Positions 1-9,137 of a DNA stretch of 64,000 nucleotides are shown here, in pieces. The DNA is taken from contig NZ_JAYMGI010000002.1 in assembly GCF_035825295.1 (NCBI RefSeq), positions 744,001 through 808,000 of the forward strand, given 5' to 3'. The DNA comes from Actinacidiphila sp. DG2A-62. GTDB taxonomy: Bacteria > Actinomycetota > Actinomycetes > Streptomycetales > Streptomycetaceae. The translations under genes were made by a program, and so were the position numbers. The notes under the pieces are model-generated. The model saw nothing but the letters and a program-made list of their open reading frames with translations, made no database searches and had not been told where the DNA came from. The stretch's first letter is position 1; each line of letters begins with the position of its first letter.

Positions 1-1224
1 CGCGTACGGCCGGCACCTGCCCCGGCTGCTCACCCCGGACGCCGTCGCCCGGCTGCGCGAGCGCGCGGCGGCCGGGGACCCGGCGGGCTTCGGCAGGGAC
101 CTGTGGCCGCTGATCGACACGGAGGTGCGGAGCGTCTACTACGGCGCGCTGCTGGCCGCCGACGGCCGCGGGGACCGGCGGGAGGAGTTCGTCGCGGCCT
201 GCCTGGCGACGCCGCGGGGCCGGCGGAGTCCGCGCTTCTGGACGCGTACGGCATCCGCCCGCGGGAGCGGTGGGACTGGGAGCGGATCGCCCGGCCCTAC
301 GGCGACCGGCGCTTCGCCGACCGGTCCGCGTACCGCGCCTGGCTGCTGGAGTACCTCGCCGAGGACGTGCGGGAGGCGCGCCGCGGCAACGTCGGCGGGC
401 CGCTCAAGGCCGCCCTCGACGTGCTGCGCGACCTGCGCAACGAGGTACGGCTCGCCGTCGACCACGGCGGCATCGACGGCGGCTCCTACCGCGACGAACT
501 CGACGGCTGGTACACGCCGTTCAACGGCTTCCTGTCCATCGGGCCGCCGGCCTCGCGGATCGAGGAGCTGATCGCGCTGATCGAGGCGGGCGTCGTCGAA
601 CTGCTCGGGCCCGGCCTGTCGGTCCGGGTCGGCGACGGCGCGTTCGTCGCCTCCTCGCGGCGGGTCGGCGGGGAGCCGGTCCGGGCGCGGGTGCTGATCG
701 ACGCCCGGCTCCCGCAGCCGGACCTGCGCCGCACCGACGACCCGCTGCTCCAGCACCTGCTGGCGACCGGCCAGTGCCGCCCGTACGTCATCGCGTGCGC
801 GGCCCGCGCCTCCGGGCCGGCAGTCGCCGCGGGCGGCGCGGACGTCCCCGGCACGGCGGACCTCCCCAGCACCGCGGACCTCCCCGGCACCGCGGACCTC
901 CCCGGCACGGCGTACGAGACGGGCGGGCTGGCCGTCACCGAGCGGCCGTACCGTGTCGTGGACGCGCAGGGGCGGCCGCACCCGCGGCGTTTCGCCTACG
1001 GTGTCCCCACCGAGGCGGTGCACTGGGTCACCGCCGCGGGCATCCGGCCCGGTGTGAACTCGGTGACGCTCGGCGACTCGGACGCGATCGCCCGAGCGGT
1101 CCTCGCGCTCACGCCGCTCTCCGCACCTGGCCCGCTCCCGCCGCCGGGCCGGCTGGTCCCGTCGCAGGCGGGCGGCGGCGGGAGCCGGCGAACCGGCATC
1201 GACCTGACGGAGATGGTGACATGA
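1..1224 (+). CDS. FAD/NAD(P)-binding protein, C-terminal part, with an apparent frameshift
   Basis: The window opens inside this gene. From base 2 the frame reads a continuous alpha-helical stretch ending near EEFVAACLA (about base 209), and from about base 205 the same protein clearly continues one frame over (AESALLDAYG, then NVGGPLKAALDVLRDLRNE) to a TGA at 1222-1224. I recognise the C-terminal half as the family annotated FAD/NAD(P)-binding protein in actinomycetes; no Rossmann motif is visible because the N-terminus is outside. Residues coded at 838-909 are a four-fold repeat. The stop overlaps the start of the next gene in ATGA, so the two are probably co-translated. The jump near 205-212 is either a sequencing indel or a real mutation. 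Function in relation to pcaB is inference only. Confidence 0.6.
   Translation, partial: RVRPAPAPAAHPGRRRPAARARGGRGPGGLRQGPVAADRHGGAERLLRRAAGRRRPRGPAGGVRRGLPGDAAGPAESALLDAYGIRPRERWDWERIARPYGDRRFADRSAYRAWLLEYLAEDVREARRGNVGGPLKAALDVLRDLRNEVRLAVDHGGIDGGSYRDELDGWYTPFNGFLSIGPPASRIEELIALIEAGVVELLGPGLSVRVGDGAFVASSRRVGGEPVRARVLIDARLPQPDLRRTDDPLLQHLLATGQCRPYVIACAARASGPAVAAGGADVPGTADLPSTADLPGTADLPGTAYETGGLAVTERPYRVVDAQGRPHPRRFAYGVPTEAVHWVTAAGIRPGVNSVTLGDSDAIARAVLALTPLSAPGPLPPPGRLVPSQAGGGGSRRTGIDLTEMVT
838..909 (+). repeat. Four in-frame 18-bp tandem repeats (A-D-L/V-P-G/S-T unit)
   Basis: Four successive 18-bp copies encode the hexapeptide ADLPGT with small changes, inside a variable loop of the FAD/NAD(P)-binding protein. 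Being a multiple of three, copy-number changes would not break the frame. Confidence 0.8.
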
Positions 1225-2783
1225 CGCGGACCGGGGGCGCCCTGCCGGGGCCCGCCGTCGACCTGGGCCTGCTCTCCCCCGTGTGGGCGGGCACGCCGGT
1301 GGAGGCCGCGGCGGCCGACGGCGCCTGGCTGCAGGCGATGCTCGACGCCGAGGCGGCCCTCGCCCGGGCCCAGGCCCGGCTGGGCACGCTGCCCGGCTGG
1401 GCCGCCGAGGCGATCACCGCGGCGGCGCGCGCCGAGCGCATCGACCTGCGGGCGGTGGCGCTCGCCGCGCGGGAGACCGCGAACCCGGTCGTCGCCCTGG
1501 TACGGGAGTTGACCGCGGTGGTGGCCGCGGACCGCCCGGAGGCGGCGGAGTACGTCCACCGCGGCTCGACCAGCCAGGACATCCTGGACACCGGCGCGAT
1601 GCTGGTGTGCACGCGATCACTGGCCCTGGTCCGGGCCGATCTGGACCGGACCGCGGACGCGCTCGGCCGCCTCGCCGGCGAGCACCGCGACACGCTGGCC
1701 GCCGGCCGCACCCTGGCACTGCACGCGGTGCCCACCACCTTCGGGCTGAAGGCCGCCGGCTGGCGGGAGGTGGTGCTCGACGCCTCGGAACTGGTCGGCC
1801 GGGTGCTGGACGGCGGCCTGCCGGTGTCGCTCGGCGGGGCGGCGGGCACGCTCGCCGGGTATCTGGAGTACGCGGCGCTCGACGGGGCGGCCGCGAGAGG
1901 GTCCGGCGACGGCAGCGACGCGGGTCGCGCAGGCGAACAGGGCCGGCCTGCCGTCGGGGACGTCCGGCGGCCGGACCCCGGGGACTACCTCGACCGGCTG
2001 ACCGCCGCGTTCGCCGACGAGACGGGCCTGGCCGTACGGCTGCTGCCCTGGCACGCGCTGCGCACGCCCGTCGCGGACGTCGCGGCGGCGCTGGCGTTCA
2101 CCGCGGGCGCGCTGGGCAAGATGGCCGCCGATGTGCAGACGCTCGCCAGGACCGAGGTCGGGGAGGTCTCGGAGCCGGCCGTGGCCGGGCGCGGCGGGTC
2201 CTCGGCGATGCCGCACAAGCGCAATCCGGTGCTCTCCACGCTGATCCGCAGTGCCGCGCTCCAAGTGCCGGTGCTGGCGGCCGGGTTGACCCAGTGCCTG
2301 GTGTCGGAGGACGAGCGGTCGGCGGGGGCCTGGCACGCCGAGTGGCAGCCGCTGCGCGCGTGCCTGCTGCTGACCGGCGGGGCCGCGCACACCGCCGTCG
2401 AGCTGGCCGAGGGCCTCGTCGTCAGGCCCGAACGGATGCGCGCCAACGTGGAGTTGACGGGCAGCCAGGTGGTGTCGGAACGGATCGCCGCAGTCCTCGC
2501 GCCCCTCGTCGGCAAGGCCCGGGCCAAGGCGCTGCTCACCGACGCCTCGATCGAGGCGGACCTGAGCGGGCGGCCGCTCACCGCGGTGCTCGCCGAGGTC
2601 CCCGAGGTCGCGCGGCGCCTGGACGCCGAGGCCCTCGCCGAGCTCGCCGACCCGGCCGGATACACGGGCGCGGCCTCCCCCTCGTCGCCCGCGCCCTCAC
2701 CCGTCAGCCCCCGAGTTGACCCGGCCCGGCCCGGACCCGGCCGTTCGGCCGGCCCCGGCGGCCGACTCCGGTCAGGCGGATGA
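1221..2783 (+). CDS. pcaB: 3-carboxy-cis,cis-muconate cycloisomerase / fumarase-type lyase
   Basis: Member of the adenylosuccinate lyase/fumarase superfamily. The ATG at 1221 overlaps the previous stop in ATGA. The superfamily signature GSSAMPHKRNP lies at about residues 325-335 and the STSQDILDT segment near 110-120 is the typical substrate-binding region; the sequence after it matches PcaB, which closes the lactone ring of 3-carboxymuconate in the protocatechuate branch of the beta-ketoadipate pathway. At 520 residues it is longer than usual PcaB (about 450): a Gly/Asp/Arg-rich insert lies near residues 215-250 and a Pro/Ser/Gly-rich tail follows about residue 480. No other pca genes are in the window, so the pathway role rests on the family alone. 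Confidence 0.75.
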   Translation: MTRTGGALPGPAVDLGLLSPVWAGTPVEAAAADGAWLQAMLDAEAALARAQARLGTLPGWAAEAITAAARAERIDLRAVALAARETANPVVALVRELTAVVAADRPEAAEYVHRGSTSQDILDTGAMLVCTRSLALVRADLDRTADALGRLAGEHRDTLAAGRTLALHAVPTTFGLKAAGWREVVLDASELVGRVLDGGLPVSLGGAAGTLAGYLEYAALDGAAARGSGDGSDAGRAGEQGRPAVGDVRRPDPGDYLDRLTAAFADETGLAVRLLPWHALRTPVADVAAALAFTAGALGKMAADVQTLARTEVGEVSEPAVAGRGGSSAMPHKRNPVLSTLIRSAALQVPVLAAGLTQCLVSEDERSAGAWHAEWQPLRACLLLTGGAAHTAVELAEGLVVRPERMRANVELTGSQVVSERIAAVLAPLVGKARAKALLTDASIEADLSGRPLTAVLAEVPEVARRLDAEALAELADPAGYTGAASPSSPAPSPVSPRVDPARPGPGRSAGPGGRLRSGG

Positions 2784-2935
2784 CGTCGGCCGGATCGAGC
2801 CGGGTCGGATCGGATCAGGCCGGATCATGCCGGATCGGGCCGGCACAGGATTCCCGTGCACCTCGTGCAACCGTTCAGCCCCTCCAGGCGGTGAGCGCTG
2901 TGAGCGCGCCGTCGCGTCAGCGGCCGCTGCCCGGA

Positions 2936-4339
2936 TCAGCTGTGGGGTGTCGCGGCGACCGCCTGCTCGGCGGTCCAGCGGTCGATCCGCTCCCACTGCC
3001 GCAGCAGCCACTCGCCGCGCGCGTGGTCGCCGGGCGGGACGTCCGCCGCCGCGACCCGCCACCAGTGGACGCGCACCGGCCGCCGCAGGGGCAGTTGGGA
3101 CCAGACGGCGCGCGGTGAGGCGAGGGTGTCGAGGCCGGCGTGGGCGACGAAGACCACGTCGGCGCCTGGAGCCGCGGCCAGCGCCGCCAGGCTCCCGCCG
3201 GGGCGCGGCGGCAGCACGTAGCGCAGCCGGGCGGCGCGCGCCGCCCAGCGGTACCGCCCGAGGCGCAGCAGCCGCGCCACGGCCCTGCGGTGGCGCCCCG
3301 GGGTGAAGTTGCCGCCCTCGGGGAAGATCACCAGCGCGTCCCGCGGCCGCAGTCCCGCCGCCAGTCCCGCGACCGCGTCCTTGGCGGTGCCCCGGGCGGG
3401 CGGCAGGAAGCGGTGCGGGACCCGGCCGAGCAGGACGTCGAGGCAGGGGTCGGCGCGCAGGATGCCCTTGAGCACGGTGTGCGGCCGCAGGCCCGCCTCG
3501 CCGAGCAGGATCTGCAGGAGCAGGAAGGAGTCGCCGAGTCCGGCGTGCCGGACCAGGAACAGCAGGGGGACGTCGGCGTCCCGCCCGGCGGCCGGCAGCC
3601 CGGGGGTCAGCCGCACGTCCAGGCGGAACAATCGTTCCGCCGCCCGGCGCAGCACCGCGAGCAGCCGTGTCAGGAGGGCGAACGCGTCGGTCGCCCGGCG
3701 GGCCCGCGCGCCCGGTCCGGGCAGCGGCCGGCGCAGGAAGAGCGCGGCCCCGGCCAGCAGCCCGGCGAGGTCGACCACGAGGTAGAGCAGCGCGAAGCAG
3801 GCCAGCCGGGTCGCCCGCCACGGCCCCCGCGCGGCCAGCGACACGGGCGCGCCGACGACTGCCACGACGACGAGCAGCGCCGCGGCCGACGGGACCGCGG
3901 CGAGCAGCAGGGCCGTGGTGAGGGTCCGCCGCGCGGTGGTGACCAGCGCGGAGGCCGACGCGGCGACAGCGCGGCGGGTACGGGAGCGCGCCGGCCGCTC
4001 CGGGCCGCGGAGGGGACCGGCCCCGACCTGGGCGGCTCCGGCCTGGGCGGGCGCGGGCTGGGCGGGTGCGGCCGGTGCGGGCGCGGGCTGGGCGGGCGGG
4101 GCCCCCTCGGGCGCGAACTCCTCGGAGCTGAGCGGCGCGGACGCGGACGGCGCATGCGCGGACTCGGACGCCGACGGCGCGGACGCGGACGGCGCGGGCG
4201 GTGCCGCTTCAGGCGTGAGCGGCTGCGCGGGCGCGGCCTGTGCGGGAATGCCTGCCGTCCCGCTGGGCCGTGCCGGGGGCACCGGGTCGCCGGGGGCCGC
4301 GGTCCCCGGATCCCCGGAAGCGGCTTCGGGCTCGGTCAC
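2936..4339 (-). CDS. 1-acyl-sn-glycerol-3-phosphate acyltransferase-like membrane protein
   Basis: PlsC-type acyltransferase that would transfer an acyl group to a lysophospholipid at the membrane. The GTG start at 4339 overlaps the patatin stop (GTGA), giving 467 residues. Residues about 1-120 are Ala/Pro/Ser low complexity, two hydrophobic segments follow (about 130-205), then the catalytic HX4D motif appears as HAGLGD and the substrate motif as FPEGGNFTPG, an EGGN variant of the common EGTR. It is the second gene of a two-gene unit with the patatin-like lipase, which suggests acyl-chain remodelling of phospholipids. The exact acyl acceptor cannot be told from sequence. Confidence 0.75.
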   Translation of the reverse strand: MTEPEAASGDPGTAAPGDPVPPARPSGTAGIPAQAAPAQPLTPEAAPPAPSASAPSASESAHAPSASAPLSSEEFAPEGAPPAQPAPAPAAPAQPAPAQAGAAQVGAGPLRGPERPARSRTRRAVAASASALVTTARRTLTTALLLAAVPSAAALLVVVAVVGAPVSLAARGPWRATRLACFALLYLVVDLAGLLAGAALFLRRPLPGPGARARRATDAFALLTRLLAVLRRAAERLFRLDVRLTPGLPAAGRDADVPLLFLVRHAGLGDSFLLLQILLGEAGLRPHTVLKGILRADPCLDVLLGRVPHRFLPPARGTAKDAVAGLAAGLRPRDALVIFPEGGNFTPGRHRRAVARLLRLGRYRWAARAARLRYVLPPRPGGSLAALAAAPGADVVFVAHAGLDTLASPRAVWSQLPLRRPVRVHWWRVAAADVPPGDHARGEWLLRQWERIDRWTAEQAVAATPHS

Positions 4340-5244
4340 GCCGGACCGCCCGGCGCGTCCGGCGCGTCCGGCGGGTCCGGCGCGTTCCGCGCGTCGAGTG
4401 CGGTTTCCAGGTAGCGCGAGGACGCGGCGTAGGCGCGTTCGATGCGTTCCGCGGTCTGTCCGAACGCGCGGTGGCGCAGCTGGCTCAGTGGCCCGCCCGC
4501 CTCGCCGGCGCCCGCTCCGCTCGGCAGCACATGGACGGTGACGTCGGGCGGCAGGTCGGCCATGTCGCGGGCGAACCGGTGCCTGCGGGCGATCTCGAAG
4601 GCGACCGTGGCGACCTCCCAGGGGAGCCTCGGCGGGGTCAGCGGCCGTTCGATCCTGCCGACCTGCAACACGTAGATCTCGCGGGCGCCGAGGGCGACGG
4701 CCCGGCCGACCGGGATGCTGTTGACCAGGCCGCCGTCCACGAAATGCCCGCCGTCCAGGGCGACCGGCGGCAGCAGTCCCGGCACCGCGGACGAGGCGAG
4801 CACCGCGGGGACCAGCGGCCCCTTGTCGAACCAGTGCTCCGCGGCCAGTTCGATGCTGGCCGCCACGCACTGGAACGGCAGCGGCAGATCCTCGATCGAC
4901 GCCGCCCGCAGGTGGGTGCGGAGCAGGTCGACGAGCGGCGCCGGCGGGTACAGGTGGGTACGGCTGCGGACCGCGGTGGAGACCCGCCCCACCAGCGATC
5001 CCGCGAACACCCCGGCCCGGCCCAGGCCGGTCCACAGCTCGATCAGCCGGTCCACGGACGCCTGCGAGGGTTCGGCGGCCACCGCCGCGCCGTTGATCGC
5101 GCCGACGGAGGTTCCCAGCACCAGGCCCGGCCGCACCCCCGCGGCGAACAGCGCCTTGAGCATGCCGACTTCGTACGCTCCCAGCGCGCCGCCGCCGCCC
5201 AGTACGAAGGCGGGGCCGGCTGCTTCGTGCCCGCGGTCGTCCAT
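4336..5244 (-). CDS. Patatin-like phospholipase
   Basis: Serine lipase of the RssA/patatin family, 302 residues. The oxyanion loop GGGGALGAYE is near the N-terminus, the nucleophile elbow is GTSVG and the catalytic Asp is in the DGG of HFVDGGLVN. The ATG at 5244 places the oxyanion loop about 15 residues from the start as usual; a longer frame continues upstream but has no family similarity. It is translationally coupled to the downstream acyltransferase, so a deacylation-reacylation pair is plausible. No signal peptide is seen; it is probably cytosolic or membrane-peripheral. Confidence 0.85.
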   Translation of the reverse strand: MDDRGHEAAGPAFVLGGGGALGAYEVGMLKALFAAGVRPGLVLGTSVGAINGAAVAAEPSQASVDRLIELWTGLGRAGVFAGSLVGRVSTAVRSRTHLYPPAPLVDLLRTHLRAASIEDLPLPFQCVAASIELAAEHWFDKGPLVPAVLASSAVPGLLPPVALDGGHFVDGGLVNSIPVGRAVALGAREIYVLQVGRIERPLTPPRLPWEVATVAFEIARRHRFARDMADLPPDVTVHVLPSGAGAGEAGGPLSQLRHRAFGQTAERIERAYAASSRYLETALDARNAPDPPDAPDAPGGPA

Positions 5245-5336
5245 GCCTGCCGCCTGCCCCGCGGCGGGCCCGCCACGCCCACGCCTGCGCGGACGCGCCG
5301 GGGCGGCCTGCCGGGCCCCGCCGCCCGGCGCGGCCC

Positions 5337-5400
5337 GAAAAAATGAATAAAACACGCTAATCGGGCAGGCGTCAGGCACGTCAACCGCCGGAGGGCTGCC
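5337..5400. promoter_or_regulatory. A/T-rich divergent promoter region
   Basis: Between the divergent patatin and DUF2945 genes the sequence drops sharply in G+C (GAAAAAATGAATAAAACACG and following), unlike the surrounding coding DNA, and ends with the ribosome-binding site GGAGGG before 5401. It probably holds the DUF2945/DUF3140 promoter. No exact -35/-10 pair is assigned. Confidence 0.4.
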
Positions 5401-5640
5401 ATGTCGAAGAGCAGGAAGATCTCCAAGGGCGACCGCGTGTCGTGGCGGAGCCACGGCGGGACAGCGGTGGGCACGGTGACACGCAAGATCACCGATCGCC
5501 GCCGGGCCGCCGGCCGCACCGTGGACGCTTCGCCCGACGATCCCCAGTTCGAGGTGGAGAGCGAGAAGTCGGGCGGCACCGCCGTGCACAAGCCCGGCGC
5601 CCTGCACAAGGAAGCCCTGCACAAGGAAGGAGACGGCTGA
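5401..5640 (+). CDS. DUF2945 (HVA1/TUDOR-like) small protein
   Basis: A 79-residue protein with the family features KGDRVSWRSHGG near the N-terminus and a conserved GTV/VE.EKSGGTAVHKP core, predicted to be a small SH3/TUDOR-like beta barrel. The C-terminal ALHKEALHKE is a short duplication. The ATG follows a good GGAGGG site. Its TGA overlaps the next ATG (TGATG), so it is co-translated with the DUF3140 protein; this pair recurs in actinomycetes and is commonly found among stress-response genes. Molecular function is not known. Confidence 0.85.
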   Translation: MSKSRKISKGDRVSWRSHGGTAVGTVTRKITDRRRAAGRTVDASPDDPQFEVESEKSGGTAVHKPGALHKEALHKEGDG

Positions 5641-5984
5641 TGGCCTCGGACCCCAGCGGTCGGCAGCGCGACGAGATCCGCCGCGACTTCCGGGAGGCGG
5701 TCAACATGACGCCCGCCGAGCTGGAGAAGTGGCTCGCGACCGACGAGTCCAAGGCGGTCGGGCAGCACAAGGACGGCGGGGAGAGCGTCGGCCACGCCTC
5801 CGGCCGCCGGATCGTGACCCTGCTGCGCACCGCGAAGGACGACCTGGACGACGACGACCTCGGCCACATGCGCAAGGTCACCGGCTACGTGCACCGGCAC
5901 ATGGCCCAGCGCCCCGCGGGCGACACCTCCGGCTCCACCTGGCGGTACTCGCTGATGAACTGGGGCCACGACCCCGAGAAGTGA
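5640..5984 (+). CDS. DUF3140 domain protein
   Basis: A 114-residue, highly charged protein. Family hallmarks are the MTPAELEKWLAT segment, SKAVGQ, GRRIVTLL and the C-terminal W.YSLMNWGHDP. It is coupled to the upstream DUF2945 gene by a TGATG overlap, so both are made together. The family is small, soluble and of unknown role; linkage to DUF2945 suggests a shared stress-related function. Confidence 0.85.
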   Translation: MASDPSGRQRDEIRRDFREAVNMTPAELEKWLATDESKAVGQHKDGGESVGHASGRRIVTLLRTAKDDLDDDDLGHMRKVTGYVHRHMAQRPAGDTSGSTWRYSLMNWGHDPEK

Positions 5985-6028
5985 CCGGCACGCGGTTTGC
6001 CCCCTCATGCCGCGGGAACGCGCGCAGC

Positions 6029-7222
6029 GTGCAGAAGTCGACGACACACCCGGCCGACCGGTTCTACCGGGACATCGGCGACGACGTCGGCCGTCGCGCA
6101 CAGCGACTGTGGCAGATCGCGCTGGACCTGCACCGTCGTCCTGAACTCGCCTTCCAGGAACGCTACGCCGCGCGGCTGCTCACGGCCGAGCTGGAGGGCG
6201 CGGGTTTCGCGGTGGAGCGCGGGGCGGCCGGCATGGACACGGCCTTCGTGGCCCGTACCGGCACCGGCGGCCCGCCCCGGGTCGCGCTCCTGCTGGAATA
6301 CGACGCCCTGCCGGAGATCGACCACGCGTGCGGGCACCATCTGATCGCGACCGCCGGACTCGGCGCCGGGCTGGCCCTGCGTACGGCGCTGGCCGGCGTC
6401 GACGGCACCGTGCTGGTCGTCGGCACCCCGGCCGAGGAGTCCGGCGGGGGCAAGGTGATCGCGACGCGGGCGGGGCTCTTCGACGGCGTGGACGCCGCGC
6501 TCATGGTCCACCCCGGGGTGCACGACTGGGCCTGGGCTCCCCTGGCGGCCTCCGGCCAGGTCCGCATCGGGTTCCACGGCCGCGCCGCACATCCGCTCGG
6601 CGCGCCCGGGGAGGGCATCAACGCGCTCGACGCGCTCGTGGACCTGTATGCGGACGTGCGCGCGCTGAACCGCACCCTCGGCCCCGGTTCGCACGTCCAG
6701 GGCATCGTGACGCACGGCGGCGAGGCCACCAATGTCATCCCGCCCTACGCGGAGGGCCTGTTCGGGCTGCGCGGCGCGACCACGGCGGTCCGCGACGAGC
6801 TGGCCACGGACCTGGCCGACCGTGCCCGCCGGGTGGCCCGCGCGACGGGTACGAGAGTCGAGATCTCCACCGCGGACCGCGGCTACCACCACTTCCGTGA
6901 CAATCCCCCGCTCTCGGGGCGGTTCGCCGGTCATCTGGCCCGCGCGGGCATCGAGCTGCGCGAACCGGAGCCGGGGGTGTTCCTGGGCTCCTCCGACATC
7001 GGCGACGTCAGCACACGGGTGCCCGCGCTGCACCCGTTCGTCGCGATCACCGACTCCGGCTCCGACCACACCCCCCGGTTCGCCGCCGCCGGAGCGGGCG
7101 ACCGCGCCCGCGCCGTGATGCTCGCCTGCGCCGAGGCCCTGGCGCGTACGGCCGCCGACGTACTGGTGTGCGACGGCTTTCGCGAGGAGATCTGGAAGCG
7201 CTGGCGTGACGCGCCCGGCTGA
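6029..7222 (+). CDS. M20 family amidohydrolase/peptidase
   Basis: A zinc-dependent amidohydrolase of about 397 residues resembling AbgB/aminoacylase-type enzymes. Metal-binding motifs are DHACGHH (about residue 96), PAEESGGG with the general base Glu, the histidine of HPGVHD and a late DHTPRF histidine. A dimerisation-lid domain lies between about residues 175 and 290. The GTG at 6029 was chosen because family similarity starts within 15 residues; no strong ribosome-binding site is visible. It would hydrolyse an N-acyl or amide bond of a small substrate in the cytosol; the substrate is not predictable. Confidence 0.8.
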   Translation: MQKSTTHPADRFYRDIGDDVGRRAQRLWQIALDLHRRPELAFQERYAARLLTAELEGAGFAVERGAAGMDTAFVARTGTGGPPRVALLLEYDALPEIDHACGHHLIATAGLGAGLALRTALAGVDGTVLVVGTPAEESGGGKVIATRAGLFDGVDAALMVHPGVHDWAWAPLAASGQVRIGFHGRAAHPLGAPGEGINALDALVDLYADVRALNRTLGPGSHVQGIVTHGGEATNVIPPYAEGLFGLRGATTAVRDELATDLADRARRVARATGTRVEISTADRGYHHFRDNPPLSGRFAGHLARAGIELREPEPGVFLGSSDIGDVSTRVPALHPFVAITDSGSDHTPRFAAAGAGDRARAVMLACAEALARTAADVLVCDGFREEIWKRWRDAPG

Positions 7223-7318
7223 CCGTTCGGGAACCCGCCCACCACGAGCCCGCGCGCTCACCCGTCGCGGGACCTGACGTCCTCCGCGAGCGGGCCTCGG
7301 TCTCGAACGCTTCGTGCC

Positions 7319-7351
7319 CGCTGGGCGCGCTCGGGCCGCGCGCGCCCAGCG
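7319..7351. terminator. Bidirectional hairpin terminator
   Basis: A perfect 12-bp stem (CGCTGGGCGCGC with its complement at 7340-7351) around a 9-base loop sits between the convergent M20 and MFS genes. It lacks a T tract, as is common in Streptomyces. Confidence 0.6.
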
Positions 7352-7365
7352 CGGTGTCACCGGGG

Positions 7366-8988
7366 TCAGCGGGCGGCGGGGCGAGGGACCGTGGCCGGGG
7401 TCGGCGCCGGCGTGTCGGTTCCGGCCGCGGGCCGGACCGGGCGGCGGATGCCGACGAGGAAGAAGACCAGCACGGCCGCGGCCAGCAGGGCCGTGCCGCA
7501 CAGCGCGAGGCAGACGTGCAGCGCGTCGGTGAAGGACAGGGCGAGCGCGTGCCCGGCGTCGGCGGTGCGGTCCGGCCGCAGGCCGAGGCGGGCGACGACG
7601 GCCGCACCGTGGCGGGAGACCTGCTCGTGCACGAGGGTCTGCTCGCGCGGGGACAGGCCGGAGGAGGCGAGGTGCCCGGGCAGCGCGCCGGACTGCCGGC
7701 TGGTGAGCACCGCGCCGAGGACCGCGGGCCCGAGCGCGCCGCCGGCCTGCCGCAGGGTGTTGCTGCCCGCGCCCGCCATGCCGGCCAGGTGGTGCGGGAC
7801 GCTGCCGACGGCGATCGCGGTGATCGGGGTCATCACGAAGGCGAACCCGACGCCGACCGCGACCAGCGGCAGCGCCTCGGCGACGAAGCCGCTGTCGGCT
7901 TCGACGGAGAACAGCGCGAGGCAGCCGCCCGCGGTGACCACCAGGCCGAGCACGAGCAGCAGGCCGGGGGCCGCCCGGTTCATGAGCCGGGCGACCACGG
8001 GGCCGGAGAGGACCATGAGTCCGAAGGGCACCAGGAACCGCCAGGCGATCTGCAGCGCCGACAGCCCCTGCACCTGGCCGAAGAACAGGCTGAGGAGGAA
8101 TATCAGGCCGACCAGCGCGAACATCGCGAGCACGATCGCCACGCCCGCCCCGGAGTAGGCGCGCGAGGCGAACAGGCTCATCCGCAGCATCGGCGCATCG
8201 GAGCGCTGCTCGACCAGCACGAACGCCGTCAGCGACACGGCCGCCACGGCGAACGCCGCGACCACCCTGCCGAGCCCCCAGCCGGACGAGCCGCCCTCGA
8301 TGACCGCGTAGACCAGCGCCGCTATGCCCAGGAGGGCGGTCACCTGGCCGGGGACGTCGAGCCGGGGGGCCTGCGGCGCGCGGGAGTCCTCCAGCAGGAA
8401 CACCGCGGTGGCCAGGCCGGCCGCCGCGACGACGAGCGCGGGCAGGAAGATCCACCGCCAGCTCGCGTGCTCCAGGATGACGCCGGTCAGCAGCGGCCCG
8501 AGCGCCATTCCGAGCCCGAGGCAGGTGGCCCACGCGGCGATCGCCTTCGCCCGGGTGCGGAAGTCGGGGTGGGCGTGGCTGATCAGCGCCAGGGTCGAGG
8601 TCAGCAGCGCGGCGGCGCCCGCGCCGGAGACCGCCTGGCCCACCCACAGCTGCGCCGCGCCGTGCGCGGTGAGGTTGACGGCGCAGCCGACGGCGAACAG
8701 GACCATCCCGCCGAGGTACGCCTTCTTCCGTCCGTACTTGTCGCCGATCAGCCCGGAGGTGAGGATCAGCGCCGCCATCGCCAGGACGAAGGAGTCGCTG
8801 ATCCACTGCAGGTCGGAGGTGGACGCGCGCAGTCCCCGCTGGATGGTCGGCAGCGCCACCGACACCCCGCCCACGGGGACGTACGCCACGAAGACCCCCA
8901 GGCAGGCCAGGAGGGTCGTCAGCGTGGCGCCCCTCCCGCCCTGGTCGGCCACCGGCCGGTGGGGACCGGCTGTCGTCGTCTCGGTCAT
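7366..8988 (-). CDS. MFS drug efflux transporter, DHA2 (EmrB/QacA) type
   Basis: A 540-residue, 14-helix major facilitator. Motif A of the family appears as GLIGDKYGRKKAYL after helix 2, and motif C-like GxxxGP.LTG (GLGMALGPLLTG) in helix 5, typical of proton-driven drug exporters. The start at 8988 (MTETTTAGPHRP) gives a normal N-terminus; an in-frame extension to 9057 would run through the operator-like palindrome. It is divergent from a MarR regulator at 9138, the usual arrangement for an inducible efflux pump repressed by its neighbour. Substrate unknown. Confidence 0.9.
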   Translation of the reverse strand: MTETTTAGPHRPVADQGGRGATLTTLLACLGVFVAYVPVGGVSVALPTIQRGLRASTSDLQWISDSFVLAMAALILTSGLIGDKYGRKKAYLGGMVLFAVGCAVNLTAHGAAQLWVGQAVSGAGAAALLTSTLALISHAHPDFRTRAKAIAAWATCLGLGMALGPLLTGVILEHASWRWIFLPALVVAAAGLATAVFLLEDSRAPQAPRLDVPGQVTALLGIAALVYAVIEGGSSGWGLGRVVAAFAVAAVSLTAFVLVEQRSDAPMLRMSLFASRAYSGAGVAIVLAMFALVGLIFLLSLFFGQVQGLSALQIAWRFLVPFGLMVLSGPVVARLMNRAAPGLLLVLGLVVTAGGCLALFSVEADSGFVAEALPLVAVGVGFAFVMTPITAIAVGSVPHHLAGMAGAGSNTLRQAGGALGPAVLGAVLTSRQSGALPGHLASSGLSPREQTLVHEQVSRHGAAVVARLGLRPDRTADAGHALALSFTDALHVCLALCGTALLAAAVLVFFLVGIRRPVRPAAGTDTPAPTPATVPRPAAR

Positions 8989-9032
8989 GGGCTTCCCCGC
9001 ATTCACAGATGGTGGATTAGTTATCAGGTACC

Positions 9033-9045
9033 TGCGATCATCGCA
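9033..9045. promoter_or_regulatory. Candidate MarR operator
   Basis: TGCGATCATCGCA is a perfect 13-bp palindrome centred in the 149-bp gap between the divergent MFS and MarR genes. Position and symmetry fit a MarR dimer site; binding is inferred. Confidence 0.5.
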
Positions 9046-9137
9046 CATGTCTGTCATGAAGGGTGATTCCCTAGACTGGAGGCGCCGCCCGGGCCCGGAG
9101 GGAACGCGGACGCACGCCGGAGCAGAGAGGTGCTGAC